Both the position numbers and the translations under genes were made by a program. DNA of 64,000 nucleotides from Taxillus chinensis (Eukaryota; Streptophyta; Magnoliopsida; Santalales; Loranthaceae): positions 372,001 through 436,000 of the forward strand of contig JAKCVP010000391.1 in assembly GCA_023512835.1 (NCBI GenBank). The letters are read 5' to 3'. The notes beneath the pieces were generated by a model. It saw only the letters and a program-made list of their open reading frames with translations, searched no databases and was not told where the DNA came from. Positions 30,940 to 41,495 of this stretch are shown here, in pieces (position 1 is the stretch's first letter; the number at the start of each line of letters is the position of its first letter).

Positions 30940-32469
30940 CTATGATAGCTGCATGCTAGCTCTCTTGCGTGGGTCATTCTTTCTGAGCAGCTCTTGGACC
31001 TGTGGGCCAAGTAGTCTTTGGAAACCCTCCCTGTTCAATACAGCCACTTTTGCTGCAGTCTTTGCGACGATGCTGGCTGCGCGAGGCTTATTGTCGAGCA
31101 GAGCAAGCTCGCCAAAGTACTCACCGCGACTGTAGCTTGTGACCGCACCATTCTCGCCTTGTTTGTACGCTTCGACTTCACCAGATTCTAGGATGTAGAA
31201 ATTGTCACCAGCATCGCCCTCTCGGATGATGACATCACCAGGATTGAAACGTTGAGCATTGAGTGCATCGGCAATCTTGCATCTCTCATAGCTGGTCAAG
31301 CCCTTCAGCAGAGGCACTTCAGCGAGAAAGCTCTCGTACATGCGTCGGCGTTGAAACGCCGAGTCCATGATGATGCGACGAAAGGTGACACGATCGAGCT
31401 GCCACAGGGTGCTTGCATCCGTTGAAATGACAGTAGCGGCACGAGGAGTGCTGTACATGAGGGCCAGCTCTCCGAAAGAGCCACCGTCGCTAATCGTGGC
31501 TACCTTGCGTCCGGGAAATTGGGGGACTTTATCGTCGGCGACATAAATGTCGAATGTGCCCCGCTCAACAACATAGAAAAAGTCGCCTACATCGCCTTGG
31601 GAGATGATGCGGATGTTCTTGGCGGGGACAGGATATTCTTTAAGGGCATCTAGGACCTGGGCCGTCTGCTCCGGGTCGATGTGAGCGAAGAGGAAGTTGG
31701 GTGCAATGGCCTGGCGCAGGCGTTGCTGTTGTTCGGGTGTCTTGGGGTAGACGGGCGGGGTCCAGTTCTTGTCTTCTTCAGAACCGGGCGCAATAGACTC
31801 GGCAGAGACAGAAGTCCGTCGGTTGTAATTATAATTTTGGGGCAAAGGAGCGTGACCTTCAATGGGGGGCAGAGCTCCAGGCTGAAAGCCTGAAGAGCCA
31901 AAGGAGAACTCTGGTTGTTGGGTGGCAGCCATGTTGGATGATGAGCGGTGATCTTCAATGGCGGCGAGCTTGGCGGTGGGGAGAGGGGCGGTCCTGTGGT
32001 GACCCGTACGATTCGCGAGGGTAGAGCAGCTGGAGGAACAGGCGGTTGAGCGGTGGTCGGAAACGACAATCAATGGAGGCGGTGGGCGCGCAGGTGACAG
32101 TGGTGGTGAGGAATGTGGTGGAGGGTGCGGAGGTGGGTTGAGGTGATGCAAGAGAAGGGTGCGCTGAGCCGCAAGTCTGTGGTTGAAATGGTTTGCGCAG
32201 AATTGCAGAAGGTCGGGAGGAGAGTCGAGACGGAGATAATCGTGGATGAGAAGGTCGATTTCTTGGTTGAGGGTGGTGTGGAAGGGGGGAGGGGATGAGG
32301 AGGAGGAGGAAGCGACGGAGGGGCAGTGGTGGCAGTGTTGGTGGCAGAGGTGGAAGGGCGACGCGGTGATGATGGAGAGCTCATCAGATGAGTGGGTGAC
32401 GAAGCTTTTCGCGGGGTGGGCGCTAATCGTCGCCTCCACCACCAAGTGACGCTCTTTGATGCAGCTCAA
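30940..32469 (-). CDS. pkaR: cAMP-dependent protein kinase regulatory subunit
   Basis: The C-terminal 300 residues hold two cyclic-nucleotide-binding domains with phosphate-binding cassettes FGELALMYSTPRAATV and FGELALLDNKPRAASIV. Upstream is the inhibitor site NRRTSV with a phosphorylatable Ser (type II-like). N-terminal to that is the dimerisation/docking helix pair, recognisable from EIDLLIHDYLRLDSPPDLLQ through FCANHFNHRLAAQR. The subunit holds the PKA catalytic subunit inactive until cAMP binds. The start is unresolved. The frame is open from an upstream stop near 32618 but has no ATG before the docking domain; the first in-frame ATG (near 31933, MAATQQPEF) lies after it. The coordinate 32469 is only a formal TTG boundary. 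An upstream exon, a non-AUG start or an assembly error must supply the true N-terminus. Confidence 0.85.
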   Translation of the reverse strand: MSCIKERHLVVEATISAHPAKSFVTHSSDELSIITASPFHLCHQHCHHCPSVASSSSSSPPPFHTTLNQEIDLLIHDYLRLDSPPDLLQFCANHFNHRLAAQRTLLLHHLNPPPHPPPHSSPPLSPARPPPPLIVVSDHRSTACSSSCSTLANRTGHHRTAPLPTAKLAAIEDHRSSSNMAATQQPEFSFGSSGFQPGALPPIEGHAPLPQNYNYNRRTSVSAESIAPGSEEDKNWTPPVYPKTPEQQQRLRQAIAPNFLFAHIDPEQTAQVLDALKEYPVPAKNIRIISQGDVGDFFYVVERGTFDIYVADDKVPQFPGRKVATISDGGSFGELALMYSTPRAATVISTDASTLWQLDRVTFRRIIMDSAFQRRRMYESFLAEVPLLKGLTSYERCKIADALNAQRFNPGDVIIREGDAGDNFYILESGEVEAYKQGENGAVTSYSRGEYFGELALLDNKPRAASIVAKTAAKVAVLNREGFQRLLGPQVQELLRKNDPRKRASMQLS

Positions 32470-34702
32470 AGACTTTCCAGAACCCTTCTGCTCAACGTCC
32501 TGAGTCGCGTGCGCTGCTCTTTGTTGCGATGTCTGCGTTCGGTGTCTGTTGGGTATTGCCTGTAGGGATGAATACAGCTGGAAGAGGACTGGATGCTAGG
32601 TGCGATATAGGGTGTGTTGGAACATGCAGTGACAAGTCTCCTCCACTACCACCAACAAGTCATGCCATCGCCTGGTATTGCAACTCTAAGGAATCTACCT
32701 CCACCTCCACAGCGCCTGCCTCCTGATTCAGCGATGTGACCCACCCGTGCACCCGACCTGCCTTGCGAGCACGGGAACTGCGACTGTCGTCCAAGCTGGA
32801 CATACGGCAAACACAAAGTCTATTGATCCTTCCATCGCTAGGCCTCACCCACCTTGTCTTTCAGCACTGACTGTAACAAACAAGCCAACGCCGCTGTTTG
32901 CCCAAAGGACACTCTTGGCTAGAGCGTCGTTGATCATGACATGGGTGCAATCGCAGTCTGGGGCTGACGAATCAACAGCGCTGCTGACAGGATCCCTCGG
33001 ATGATCTCCTTGACTCCCTCGTCTTGTTGCACCGCTTCACTGTCGACTTGGCTCCTGCATCGCCCTCGCATTTCCTTCGCCTCAGTCTTTATATCTCTAC
33101 GTCTATGTGTGACGCCTAGATTTGCTGAATGATGACATCACGGTACTTGTCAACAACTACCGAAGCCCAACCCTTCAATCATCATTATTGAGCCTGGTTA
33201 ATGCTGAGACATCTGCTCCCCATTTAAACGCAGATCTCTACTCAATGTATGCTCCATTGCTGAGCGTCCCCGCATCAAGTCCGAGCACGCGTGCTCTGGT
33301 CACTGATCCTCGTCGTCATGCTCAAGGTTGGCCCAGCACTTGGCTACCTGCTCAGCCTCCACAAGCTCGTCATGGTCACACCTACATAGACAAGACCTCT
33401 CAATTCTACCATTAAGCTGTATCTGACAGACGCAGATCTTGCAGAGTGCTCTGTCTGGACGCAGACACCGCCACAGCAATGTTGCTCTGGATGAAAGATA
33501 TCTCGGCGCGCAATCGCTACCCCAGTACTTTTGATCTCTTCAGACGGCCTCTTTGCATTTAGAACGTCAGTACACATTCACGCACACGACAAGCTGCGCC
33601 CGCTCGCACAAATACAGTGCAAAATCCCTCGATCTAAGCCCCTTCAGCAAAGTCAAATTGTTCACTTCGATTTGTTCGGCAAGGGTTCCAAGTCCAGCCT
33701 TCGTCACCCCAGGCTGGTCTAGTGCATTGGTACCGCGAGGCACTGCTGCTTGCTTGACAAGCACGTTGCCGAGATCGCGCACGTGGCTGCTTCATCAATC
33801 AGAGCATTGAGATGCAAGGCATACTGGCATAAGATCACCCTGAGCTACAAAGAAAGGCGGATCTGCCTTGTAGCCTCTTGCGCACGAATCGGACAGGCTC
33901 AAGTGTCGAGCATCAGGGTGCTTCTCGCTTGTAGAGCTTGGCCTGCGTCAAAGAGGCCGCAGAGAAGCCTTTCGTGGAGAACAGCAGGCATTGCTTGGCG
34001 TGTCTTCAGTTCCTGTCAGGTAAGTGCCCGACGACACGAGGCCCACGACCGCCAATGGCTTGCAGCCACTGCAAATCGCCGTGACAAAATAGGCAGCTCC
34101 ACGGGGCCACAATGTAGTATGTGGTCATCCTAGCGGCTCTTGCCCGCGTGCCAACACGATCGATATAGGCTATTACTTCAGTGCGACCTTCAACCTCAAG
34201 ATTGCTACTGCCAGGGACGTAGACTTGACAACAATTGATAAACATCTATCCTCCAGAGCATAGGAGCACGCGTCTTCTACTGTGGCCTCCCGGCACAATT
34301 CTGAGCATCTCAGTGCGAATTAAAATAGCACAGATCTGACAAGTTGGACAATCTTGTGCCTGTCGTCAAGCAAGGTTGCACGCGGAAAAGACCCGTTGAT
34401 CTTTCGCTTAACTCATTCCACGTTTTCGTATTTTCTGGCGAGGGACCGTGCACATTTTGCAGACGTCCAATTCTTGTGACGAACATAAGGCAGATGAAAG
34501 ACATATGCTCTCCACACGAGTCGATCTTTCTGCCCATCGACTGGCTATGAGGACTTGCGAGATCTGCTTCATAGCTTCGCCCCTTGACTCAAGCAGTGCT
34601 GTCGAGAGGTATAAGAGAGGTAGGATGCCCGGCCAAATGTAGATGAAGTAGAACATAAGCTCTTCAATTCAATCAAAAGACATATCCTAAACGCTGCTCA
34701 TC
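32470..34702. other. 2.2-kb stretch, no gene supported
   Basis: This holds the unresolved 5' part and promoter of the PKA-R gene (minus) and the promoter of the lysozyme gene (plus). A minus-strand frame at 33782-33567 has protein-like composition but begins at GTG right after stop codons, and I could not join it to another exon. Confidence 0.45.
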
Positions 34703-35583
34703 ATGTTGTTTAAGACCAACCTCCTTGCTGCGGCTCTCCTGCCTCTCCTCGCCCAGGCCGCTGACTCCTGCACCGCCGGCGGCCAGCACGGCCAGTGCAT
34801 CTCCACAAGCTCATGCAGCAGTGGAGGAGGCAAGTCCACCGCTGGTCTCTGCCCAGGAGCTGCCTCTATCCAGTGCTGCACTTACGGTACTTGCACCAAG
34901 TCCGGCACCAAGGGCACCTGTGAGCCAACCTCATCATGCTCCGGCACATCGTAAGTCCACGCCCGACGAAATTCCTGATATTCCCAACCGCAAAGAAACT
35001 AACGCCCGTCCCTGACAGCACCGCCGGTCTCTGCCCAGGACCATCCAACATCCAATGCTGCACAGCCGCATCCAGCGGCGGCGGAGGCAGCAGCGGCTCC
35101 TGCCCGCCAGACCTCAACAGCGCCTCGATCAACCTGCTCAAATCCTTTGAGGGTTTCCGAGGCTCGCCCTACAACGATCCGACGGGTCATCAGACCGTCG
35201 GCTACGGCCACTTGTGCACGCAGTCCGGCTGCACGGAGACAGGCTACTCGTACCCCATGTCCGAAGCCCAGGGCCAAGCGCTGCTGCAAAAGGACGTGAA
35301 ATCCTACGAGTCGTGCCTCAATGCTGCGGTCAAGGTGAAGCTCAACCCGAATCAATATGGCGCGCTCGTCTCGTGGACGTATAATGAGGGGTGTGGGGGT
35401 ATGCAGGGCAGTGCGCTTATTAGTCGATTGAATGCGGGTGAGGATCCGAATACTGTTGCTGCGCAGGAGTTGCCTAAGTGGAATAAGAGCTCTGGGCAGG
35501 TTTTGCCTGGGTTGACGAGACGGAGGGCTGCGGAGGTGGATTTGTTTAAGACGGCGGCTAGTGGGACTGCTATTCATTGCTAG
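34703..35583 (+). CDS. Secreted GH24 (phage-type) lysozyme with Cys-rich modules
   Basis: Exons 34703-34950 and 35019-35583 give 270 residues. MLFKTNLLAAALLPLLAQAA is a signal peptide. Residues about 21-100 form small Cys-rich modules in which STAGLCPGAASIQCCT and STAGLCPGPSNIQCCT are near repeats; the intron falls at the start of the second copy. The GH24 domain begins at SINLLKSFEGFRGSPYNDPT. Glu of SFEGF, Asp nine residues later and Thr six after that match the E11/D20/T26 triad of phage T4 lysozyme, and VGYGHLC follows as expected. The C-terminus GLTRRRAAEVDLF is the family's usual end. The enzyme should cleave bacterial peptidoglycan outside the cell. GH24 is mainly bacterial and phage; its presence in fungi is usually explained by ancient transfer. 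Confidence 0.9.
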
Positions 35584-36213
35584 AGGACATGAGTGTGGGC
35601 TGCTACCTACCTAGATATCTTACCCAGCTGGGTATTGCATGTAGGACATGGATCCCATGATAAGATCCAGGACGGGCGTCGACACTACTAGCATCATCGG
35701 TTGAAACAACAGAAATGCATAATGTACCTCACCATCAAACCCCTCATGCTATAGGTCGAAACCCAATCGTGAACGGTCTGCAGGCGAGGGACGACAAGAC
35801 CGTAGTCAGGTCATCTTGGAGTGTTTTTCGCCAGTCGTATACTTCCGCAGCCATGATTGAATGGCTTGCCAAAGAGATTATCTAGCGGTCTCGGAAGACG
35901 GTCACACGTGCCATTGATTGATACGAGTGTAGGAGGGAAATGAGTAAAGGAAAGAAAAAATTGTAGAGGGATCGCCCATCGAAGGCTCGAATCAGGTGGT
36001 GTTCCATTCGTGCTGTCGTCTTGTTTGGACAAAGACGCTGGGCGCGCGGTATTGGTATCCTCAATAATCCGCCATCAACGCCAATCGAACTTTTATGCCC
36101 GCTCCATCTTCATCTTCGACGTTTTCATGCACAGGCGGAGCAGCCGCTAGCAAGACCCATTGTTCATGACACATTCAACCCTGCCGTTGACCGACACAAG
36201 ACGAAAAATCCAT
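35584..36213. other. Convergent intergenic region, no gene seen
   Basis: 3' regions of the lysozyme (plus) and RPL26 (minus) genes. One TACCTACC motif lies at about 35602-35612. Confidence 0.5.
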
Positions 36214-36822
36214 CTACGAGGAGGTGGTGTCCATCTTGTCCAGGGCAGCCTTGGCAGTCTCTCTGCCCTTGGCGCGGCGCTCGAGAATCTGCTCGCGGTC
36301 CTTGTCCAGCTTGAGCTTGTTGATGACGACCTTGGAGGGCGCAATGGGGATGGGCACGCTCTGGCCGTTTGACTTTTCGCGGGAGACGCGCTCGATGTGG
36401 ATGCAGTACTTGAGACGGTAGACGGAGGTGACCTTGCCCTCGCGGCCCTTGTTGATACCACGGGTGATGACGACCTCGTCGTCCTTGCGGATGGGAATGG
36501 ACTTGACCTGTGTGTGCGAAACATTGGACGTTAGCGCTGCTGCGGCAGAGGTGCATTTGCGCTCTGCTCTGGCTGAGAGGCAGCAAACGGAGAAGACGGT
36601 TGAGGTAGACTTACGTTGTACTTCTCCTTCAGCTCCTTGCTAAGAGGCGCGCTCATGAAGGTACGGCGGACGGAAGAGGGAGCAGTGAAGTATTCTCTCC
36701 TGCTCTTGCTCCTGGAAGAGTGCTTTGCTGCAATCACAATGTCAGTGTTAGCCAACATTGCGTGCGCCGGTCAAGGCACAAAGAACACTCGGAGAAGACG
36801 CACCTGGGTTTGTCTTGGCCAT
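36214..36822 (-). CDS. RPL26: 60S ribosomal protein L26 (uL24)
   Basis: Three exons on the minus strand: 36822-36804 (MAKTNP plus one base), 36727-36615 and 36507-36214, for 141 residues. The sequence is unmistakable: [39 protein letters not shown], then [15 protein letters not shown] and [21 protein letters not shown], the KOW-containing core. The extended C-terminus ([21 protein letters not shown]) is longer than in budding yeast, as in other filamentous fungi. The tiny first exon just after the ATG is typical of fungal ribosomal protein genes, and introns near the 5' end are a known site of expression control. It is divergent from the C2H2 gene, 370 bp away. Confidence 0.96.
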
Positions 36823-37192
36823 GGTGGACGACTGTGTAATGCGAGAGGATTTGACGCTGCGATCGCTAGAGAAAGGCGAGCGAAAAGATGAGGTTGCGAC
36901 GGCCTGGATTTTGCGTAGCGAGAGTGGGTCGGCGAAATTGGCTCAGTCTTCCGCGAGGCAGTCACTTGTTTCGGCTCTTGAGCTTAGATCGCAAGTGAGT
37001 GGGGGGGCTACGGCGGCGCGACAGTCGGCGGTCCAAGCTCCTGACGAGATGACCTCGAGCGATGGCGAAGCAAGCAAGGCAAGACCAATCGCGCTGAATC
37101 TTAGATCTGGTCAATTTCACGCGTAGCCTGTGCCCCCGTATCTTTGAATTGATCACTACTCCCGCGCGAACAATAAGCCGAACACGGCGCGT
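36823..37192. promoter_or_regulatory. Divergent promoter RPL26 / C2H2 gene
   Basis: 370 bp shared upstream region. I see no certain factor site. An in-frame minus-strand open stretch here is not protein-like. Confidence 0.4.
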
Positions 37193-40100
37193 ATGGCTCC
37201 CTACGATCAGGCCCAATATGGCTATTCGTACGCGCGACCAAGCGATTCTCAGTACGGATCCTATAACTCGTCGTACCAGGGCACGCGAGTCCCCGCCACA
37301 ACGCAGTATCAGACGCCGGCAAGTCAGACTCAGACATCAGAAAGCTATACAAGGACGCACAGCTATGAGGGTGGGGAGTCTTCTGGTTGGGCGAGCCTGA
37401 ACAACCAAAGTGGGAGCAGCTACGATACATCGAGGACGCCTGCAAATAGCTTTCAAAGCACACAAGGCAGTGGACTGAGCCAGTACGCATATACTGCAAA
37501 CAACAGCACAAATCAGCCGTCCTCATACCAGGCTACAACCTCGCAGCATGGACAGTACTCGGGAACATATCCGCAAAGTTCGCAGGCGAGCAGCGCCAGC
37601 ATCACCTATGCCACGCACGGGAGACCCCAAAGCGTCACATCGGTGCATTCTGCGAGGTCAGACGGAGGGCAACAAACCGTGACGAACCCACGGCAGGCGC
37701 CTGCACAGTCGCATAAACCGAATGTCGCCTCTTACAGCCAGCCTGGTGGCAACGCAGGAAGTGGATGGGCCTCTCAACAGTCTACCGCGCAGAATTACTC
37801 TACCACTCAGTCGAACCAAAGACAGTATCAACGCCAAGATCAAGTTCCAGCAAACACCGCGGCGCCGCGCGCATCGACCAGTGAACAGTATCAGTCGCAA
37901 TCCTACGCACCTACAGCGCCAGTAACAGTTGATCCAAGCCAGGTCTACGACAACTCCCATGAGATCCAGCGCGCGAACAAGAAACGCGCGGAAGCCGAGG
38001 CCGTCAAGAAAGCAGAGGCAGAGCGAAAGGCAGCAGAAGAACGCAGGGCTGAGGATGCGCGGCTACAAGCTGAGAAGGCGGAAGCTGAAGCTGCAGCAAG
38101 GGCACAAGGTGCTATGGCTGCAAAAGAGTTGGCGAAACAAGCTAGAAGGAGCGACGGTGCTAAGTCTCGAGGCCGGAAAGAAAAGGCCAAGGGAGTCGAC
38201 AACTCCACGGACGAAAATGCAGCAGACGCTGCGGCTGCTATGGCTCTCATGGCTTCTGCTAATGCGGGCGTCACCGGCAAGTCGGGTCAAACAGCCCTCG
38301 AGAAAGAAATGATGAAGATGTTTGCGAAGATGCGTGAATTCAATAAAAAAGATCCTGCTATGTTGTCTCGCTTGTGGCAAGAAGAGCGAGATAGGCATTT
38401 AGCGGAGGGAAGTCCAACTTCGGGAGATACGGGTGGGCCGGCGGAGAAGGCAACGCCACGGAAACGAGCTGGCTCTGCCAAATCTTCAAGTCGACCCAAA
38501 GGCTCTAAAGGGAAGGGGAAGGGCTCCAGTCAACAGAACGCGGAGCAGCAGCCGGAGTCTTCGACCACAGCAGCATCAGAGCCTGTTGTGCCCGTTGCAG
38601 CTGCGGGCGAAGCAGTCAAGCCACCGCCACAAGGACCCGCGAAAGCAGCTCAGACCATATGGCCTGCTGACAAGAAAGCTACCATAGCTGCAGCTGCAGC
38701 TTTGTATGTCTCTCAGCTTCCTGAGAACAGTGGCAAACGCCTCACTAGTCTCGAAGTCAGCGCAATCCTCGATTCCAATCCTAGCTACGTTGAGCTATGT
38801 CGTAGCATCGTAGACAAGGGCTTCAAGCTGGACTTCTCGCGTTTCGCGAAGCACCTCATCAGTGCTGTACCTGAAGTCAACAAGCCTAGCGCACCCAAGG
38901 GTGTTCCTCGAGGAGGGCCTGAGCTTGAATCGGCAGCTCCACGCAAGGACGTCAATGCAAGTCTACGCGATGCAGAAGCCCGCCTGCACAATGGGGAGTC
39001 TTTGCTACCTAAGCCAAAAGCAAATTCCGCTAGCAGAAACAAGGCACAGTCTACCAGTCAAGCCCGCCCAAATTCACATTCAAAGAGATCCCCAAAAGCT
39101 GCCACGATCAGTGCAGCTGCCGAGACCCCAACCCGAGTCTCGATTGATCCAAGTCTTGAAGGACTAGACGCAGTGAAGGACTTTGTTGATATCGGAGATC
39201 CCCTACCGCTTGGTGACAATGACGGCGATGCCACGTTCATACCGCCCACTGCGACCAAATCTCGTCCGAGGAAGCAAAAGCCTTCGGTGACTCCTGGACC
39301 ACCGACCAAGGAGGATATGGCCCGTAAGCGAACCTTTGCTGATCTCATTGATCTCACTGCGGCCCAGTCCGACAGCGATGAAGAAGTGTTCTTCCCACCG
39401 CTGAAGAGGCATGAGCAAAATTCTGCCACAAGTCTACCATCACCACCCCGGACAGACCAGGAAACAGCGGTGCAAGGTGCAGTCGCCGGCAGTCGACCAA
39501 TGCCTGCTGAGGCGCCTTCTCAAAAAGACGGAATGTCAAAATTCCGACTAGATGTGGGTGCGCGTCCAACTGTCTCGGCACAAGACGTCCTTGGGCATTA
39601 CATGAACAGACCGCGACAGTCTACCCAGCAGCCGGCTCAAGGCGCCGCAAACGTCAATCAGCCTGTTTTACCCCAATCTGGTCCGACCTCTACTCCTCCC
39701 GAAACTTGGCCACGAAAATTTGATCCTAGTGCTCCCATTCATATTCCACCAGCTCACCCTGCGAAGCATATGATAGTAGCCCAGCCTCTCGATAGCAAGC
39801 GCGCATTACGCAGGGCGAAATATGACTCAAGGACTATTGCTCGAGATGTGCTTCTGGCCTGTGGACGTCATCCAGAGATGCGAAGCTTGAATGCTCATTT
39901 GGAGACATTGAAGCAGCCGTTCCCACACCTCAGCAACAACAATGTGGACTTGTCGACTTTTCGTTGGGATGTTGTTGATCCCGGAGGTCCAGCGCCAGGG
40001 TCTGGATCCGTCAAACCTCCTGAGCCTACTATAGTATCAATTGATTTGGGTGCCGAAGCCGACGATGAGAGTGATGGAGCAGGCAAAAGCCACCAGTCAG

Positions 40101-41032
40101 CCCCCGGTTCTAGCGCGCACGCATCGAATCGCCCTGCTGCGACTGCAATGAGTTCATTCCCAGTCATTCCGTCGTCAGATGTCCCGCCGCATCGTCGCAT
40201 CGGCCGACCACCTGGCTCATCGAATAAACCAAAGACTCCTTTGACGCGGAACCCTCCTGGTCAATCTACCCCGGGAACTGGTGGCGACAGCAGCGGGTAC
40301 AAAGCTTTGTGGGCATTGCAGCCAAGATTTGACGCACAAGGAAATCCCATTAAACGCATAGGCCGACCACCAGGTTGGCGCAAACACATGCAGTCTACTC
40401 CGTCAGGTACCCCTGCGCCCTCAACAAAAAGGAAGTCGGAGCCGGAGCCTGTCTACCAAGTGTACAAGTGTGAGTGGAGAGAATGCGCTGCTGAGCTACA
40501 CAACGTTGCGACGCTAAGAAAGCATGTCTACAAGAAGCATGCGCAGCGCGACCATGCGGGGAAGCTGCCGTGTCACTGGAACGCATGTGGCAAGGCCCGA
40601 ACCATGATCGATACAGAGACAGGTCAAACTCGCTCAGAGCCGGACATTGTGTCTTTCCAGGCAGATGACCGCTGGAAAGCGCACATCGAGGCTGAGCATA
40701 TTCGGCCCATTGCTTGGAGACTCGGTGACGGACCTACAGGCGGGGTCACTGATCATACAGAGACCGATTCAGAAGCTTATCTCTCTGATCGTCTTGGTCG
40801 ACAAGTGACGCCGAAGATTGTCATGCCGGACGAGGTGGAGCCATCATCCGCGCGCCGGGCAAAGAGATCTGCTGAAGAATCGGCACGTCAGCAGCAAGCT
40901 GATCTAGAGCGCAGGAAGCGAACGATCGGCCCTGGCGTAGACAAAGGAGGCGCGAGGTTAGCCAACGAGAAGAGGCGGCAGGGGTTCGTTGATCATGATG
41001 ATGGCATTGAACTTGTTGACGAATCTGATTAG
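37193..41032 (+). CDS. Large nuclear C2H2 zinc-finger protein with AT-hook-like motifs
   Basis: An intron-less frame of 1,279 residues. The first 240 residues are Gln/Ser/Tyr-rich and disordered. A charged coiled-coil-like stretch rich in Ala, Glu, Lys and Arg follows (about 258-320). A conserved-looking module begins at IWPADKKATIAAAAALYVSQ and continues to NPSYVELCRSIVDKGF (about 480-555). Near the C-terminus are two GRP cores, RRIGRPPGSSNK and KRIGRPPGWRK, of AT-hook type. They are followed by a C2H2 finger (YKCEWRECAAELHN...RKHVYKKHA, C-x4-C-x12-H-x4-H) and a second, longer Cys/His arrangement (CHWNACGK...WKAHIEAEH). The architecture suggests a chromatin or transcription factor of filamentous ascomycetes. 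I do not know a named orthologue. Confidence 0.8.
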   Translation: MAPYDQAQYGYSYARPSDSQYGSYNSSYQGTRVPATTQYQTPASQTQTSESYTRTHSYEGGESSGWASLNNQSGSSYDTSRTPANSFQSTQGSGLSQYAYTANNSTNQPSSYQATTSQHGQYSGTYPQSSQASSASITYATHGRPQSVTSVHSARSDGGQQTVTNPRQAPAQSHKPNVASYSQPGGNAGSGWASQQSTAQNYSTTQSNQRQYQRQDQVPANTAAPRASTSEQYQSQSYAPTAPVTVDPSQVYDNSHEIQRANKKRAEAEAVKKAEAERKAAEERRAEDARLQAEKAEAEAAARAQGAMAAKELAKQARRSDGAKSRGRKEKAKGVDNSTDENAADAAAAMALMASANAGVTGKSGQTALEKEMMKMFAKMREFNKKDPAMLSRLWQEERDRHLAEGSPTSGDTGGPAEKATPRKRAGSAKSSSRPKGSKGKGKGSSQQNAEQQPESSTTAASEPVVPVAAAGEAVKPPPQGPAKAAQTIWPADKKATIAAAAALYVSQLPENSGKRLTSLEVSAILDSNPSYVELCRSIVDKGFKLDFSRFAKHLISAVPEVNKPSAPKGVPRGGPELESAAPRKDVNASLRDAEARLHNGESLLPKPKANSASRNKAQSTSQARPNSHSKRSPKAATISAAAETPTRVSIDPSLEGLDAVKDFVDIGDPLPLGDNDGDATFIPPTATKSRPRKQKPSVTPGPPTKEDMARKRTFADLIDLTAAQSDSDEEVFFPPLKRHEQNSATSLPSPPRTDQETAVQGAVAGSRPMPAEAPSQKDGMSKFRLDVGARPTVSAQDVLGHYMNRPRQSTQQPAQGAANVNQPVLPQSGPTSTPPETWPRKFDPSAPIHIPPAHPAKHMIVAQPLDSKRALRRAKYDSRTIARDVLLACGRHPEMRSLNAHLETLKQPFPHLSNNNVDLSTFRWDVVDPGGPAPGSGSVKPPEPTIVSIDLGAEADDESDGAGKSHQSAPGSSAHASNRPAATAMSSFPVIPSSDVPPHRRIGRPPGSSNKPKTPLTRNPPGQSTPGTGGDSSGYKALWALQPRFDAQGNPIKRIGRPPGWRKHMQSTPSGTPAPSTKRKSEPEPVYQVYKCEWRECAAELHNVATLRKHVYKKHAQRDHAGKLPCHWNACGKARTMIDTETGQTRSEPDIVSFQADDRWKAHIEAEHIRPIAWRLGDGPTGGVTDHTETDSEAYLSDRLGRQVTPKIVMPDEVEPSSARRAKRSAEESARQQQADLERRKRTIGPGVDKGGARLANEKRRQGFVDHDDGIELVDESD

Positions 41033-41321
41033 GATGGCATGTTTCGCGATCAATCCACGAATTACGGACAAGCGAGACGCCTCTGATCTTGTGCAGGGTC
41101 TCACGTTGGCACGCTTGCCCTCGGAGAAGATTTCACTAATGATAATGGGAATTCTGATCCCGTCTTCAATCATTCCGTTGACTCCAAACACCGTGGTATC
41201 CTATGAGCTGTCTTGTTTACTACTCGTACAACGTATGCCGAACGTTCCTTGTATACTTCGGCGCTATTACAGCTGCGCCTCTCCTTGTCTTGGGTTTCTA
41301 GCTGTCGCATTGGACGGATGT

Positions 41322-41495
41322 CTATTTGACGGGTGCTGGCGCAGCACCAATGTCCTGTCTCCGCTGCTCGTCCAGTAGTACCTCGCCCTCTTCCGGCTTT
41401 GCGTTGACCTCGAGGAAGTGGTATACGACGACCAGGAGCACTGCGACTGAGCCGAAGAAGATGGCGAGCCCGTTAAGTTGGTCGTCGGTGATCAT
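41322..41495 (-). CDS. OST4: OST4, mini-subunit of oligosaccharyltransferase
   Basis: A 57-residue protein from the ATG at 41495-41493 to the TAG at 41324-41322. It starts MITDDQLNGLAIFFG, the signature of Ost4 proteins, followed by a single membrane helix (FGSVAVLLVVVYHFL) and a short polar tail. Ost4 bridges the Stt3 catalytic subunit and Ost3/Ost6 in the ER oligosaccharyltransferase that N-glycosylates secretory proteins. The yeast protein is 36 residues; filamentous-fungal versions have a longer tail like this one. It is easily missed because of its size. It is divergent from TMA46 and ends 289 bp from the convergent C2H2 gene. Confidence 0.9.
   Translation of the reverse strand: MITDDQLNGLAIFFGSVAVLLVVVYHFLEVNAKPEEGEVLLDEQRRQDIGAAPAPVK

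Noticed and set aside
32070..32384. ATG-initiated minus-strand frame (MSSPSSPRRPS...) as the PKA-R N-terminus
   Set aside because: It is out of frame with the docking domain, and no GTANGT-type donor allows a frame-correcting intron.
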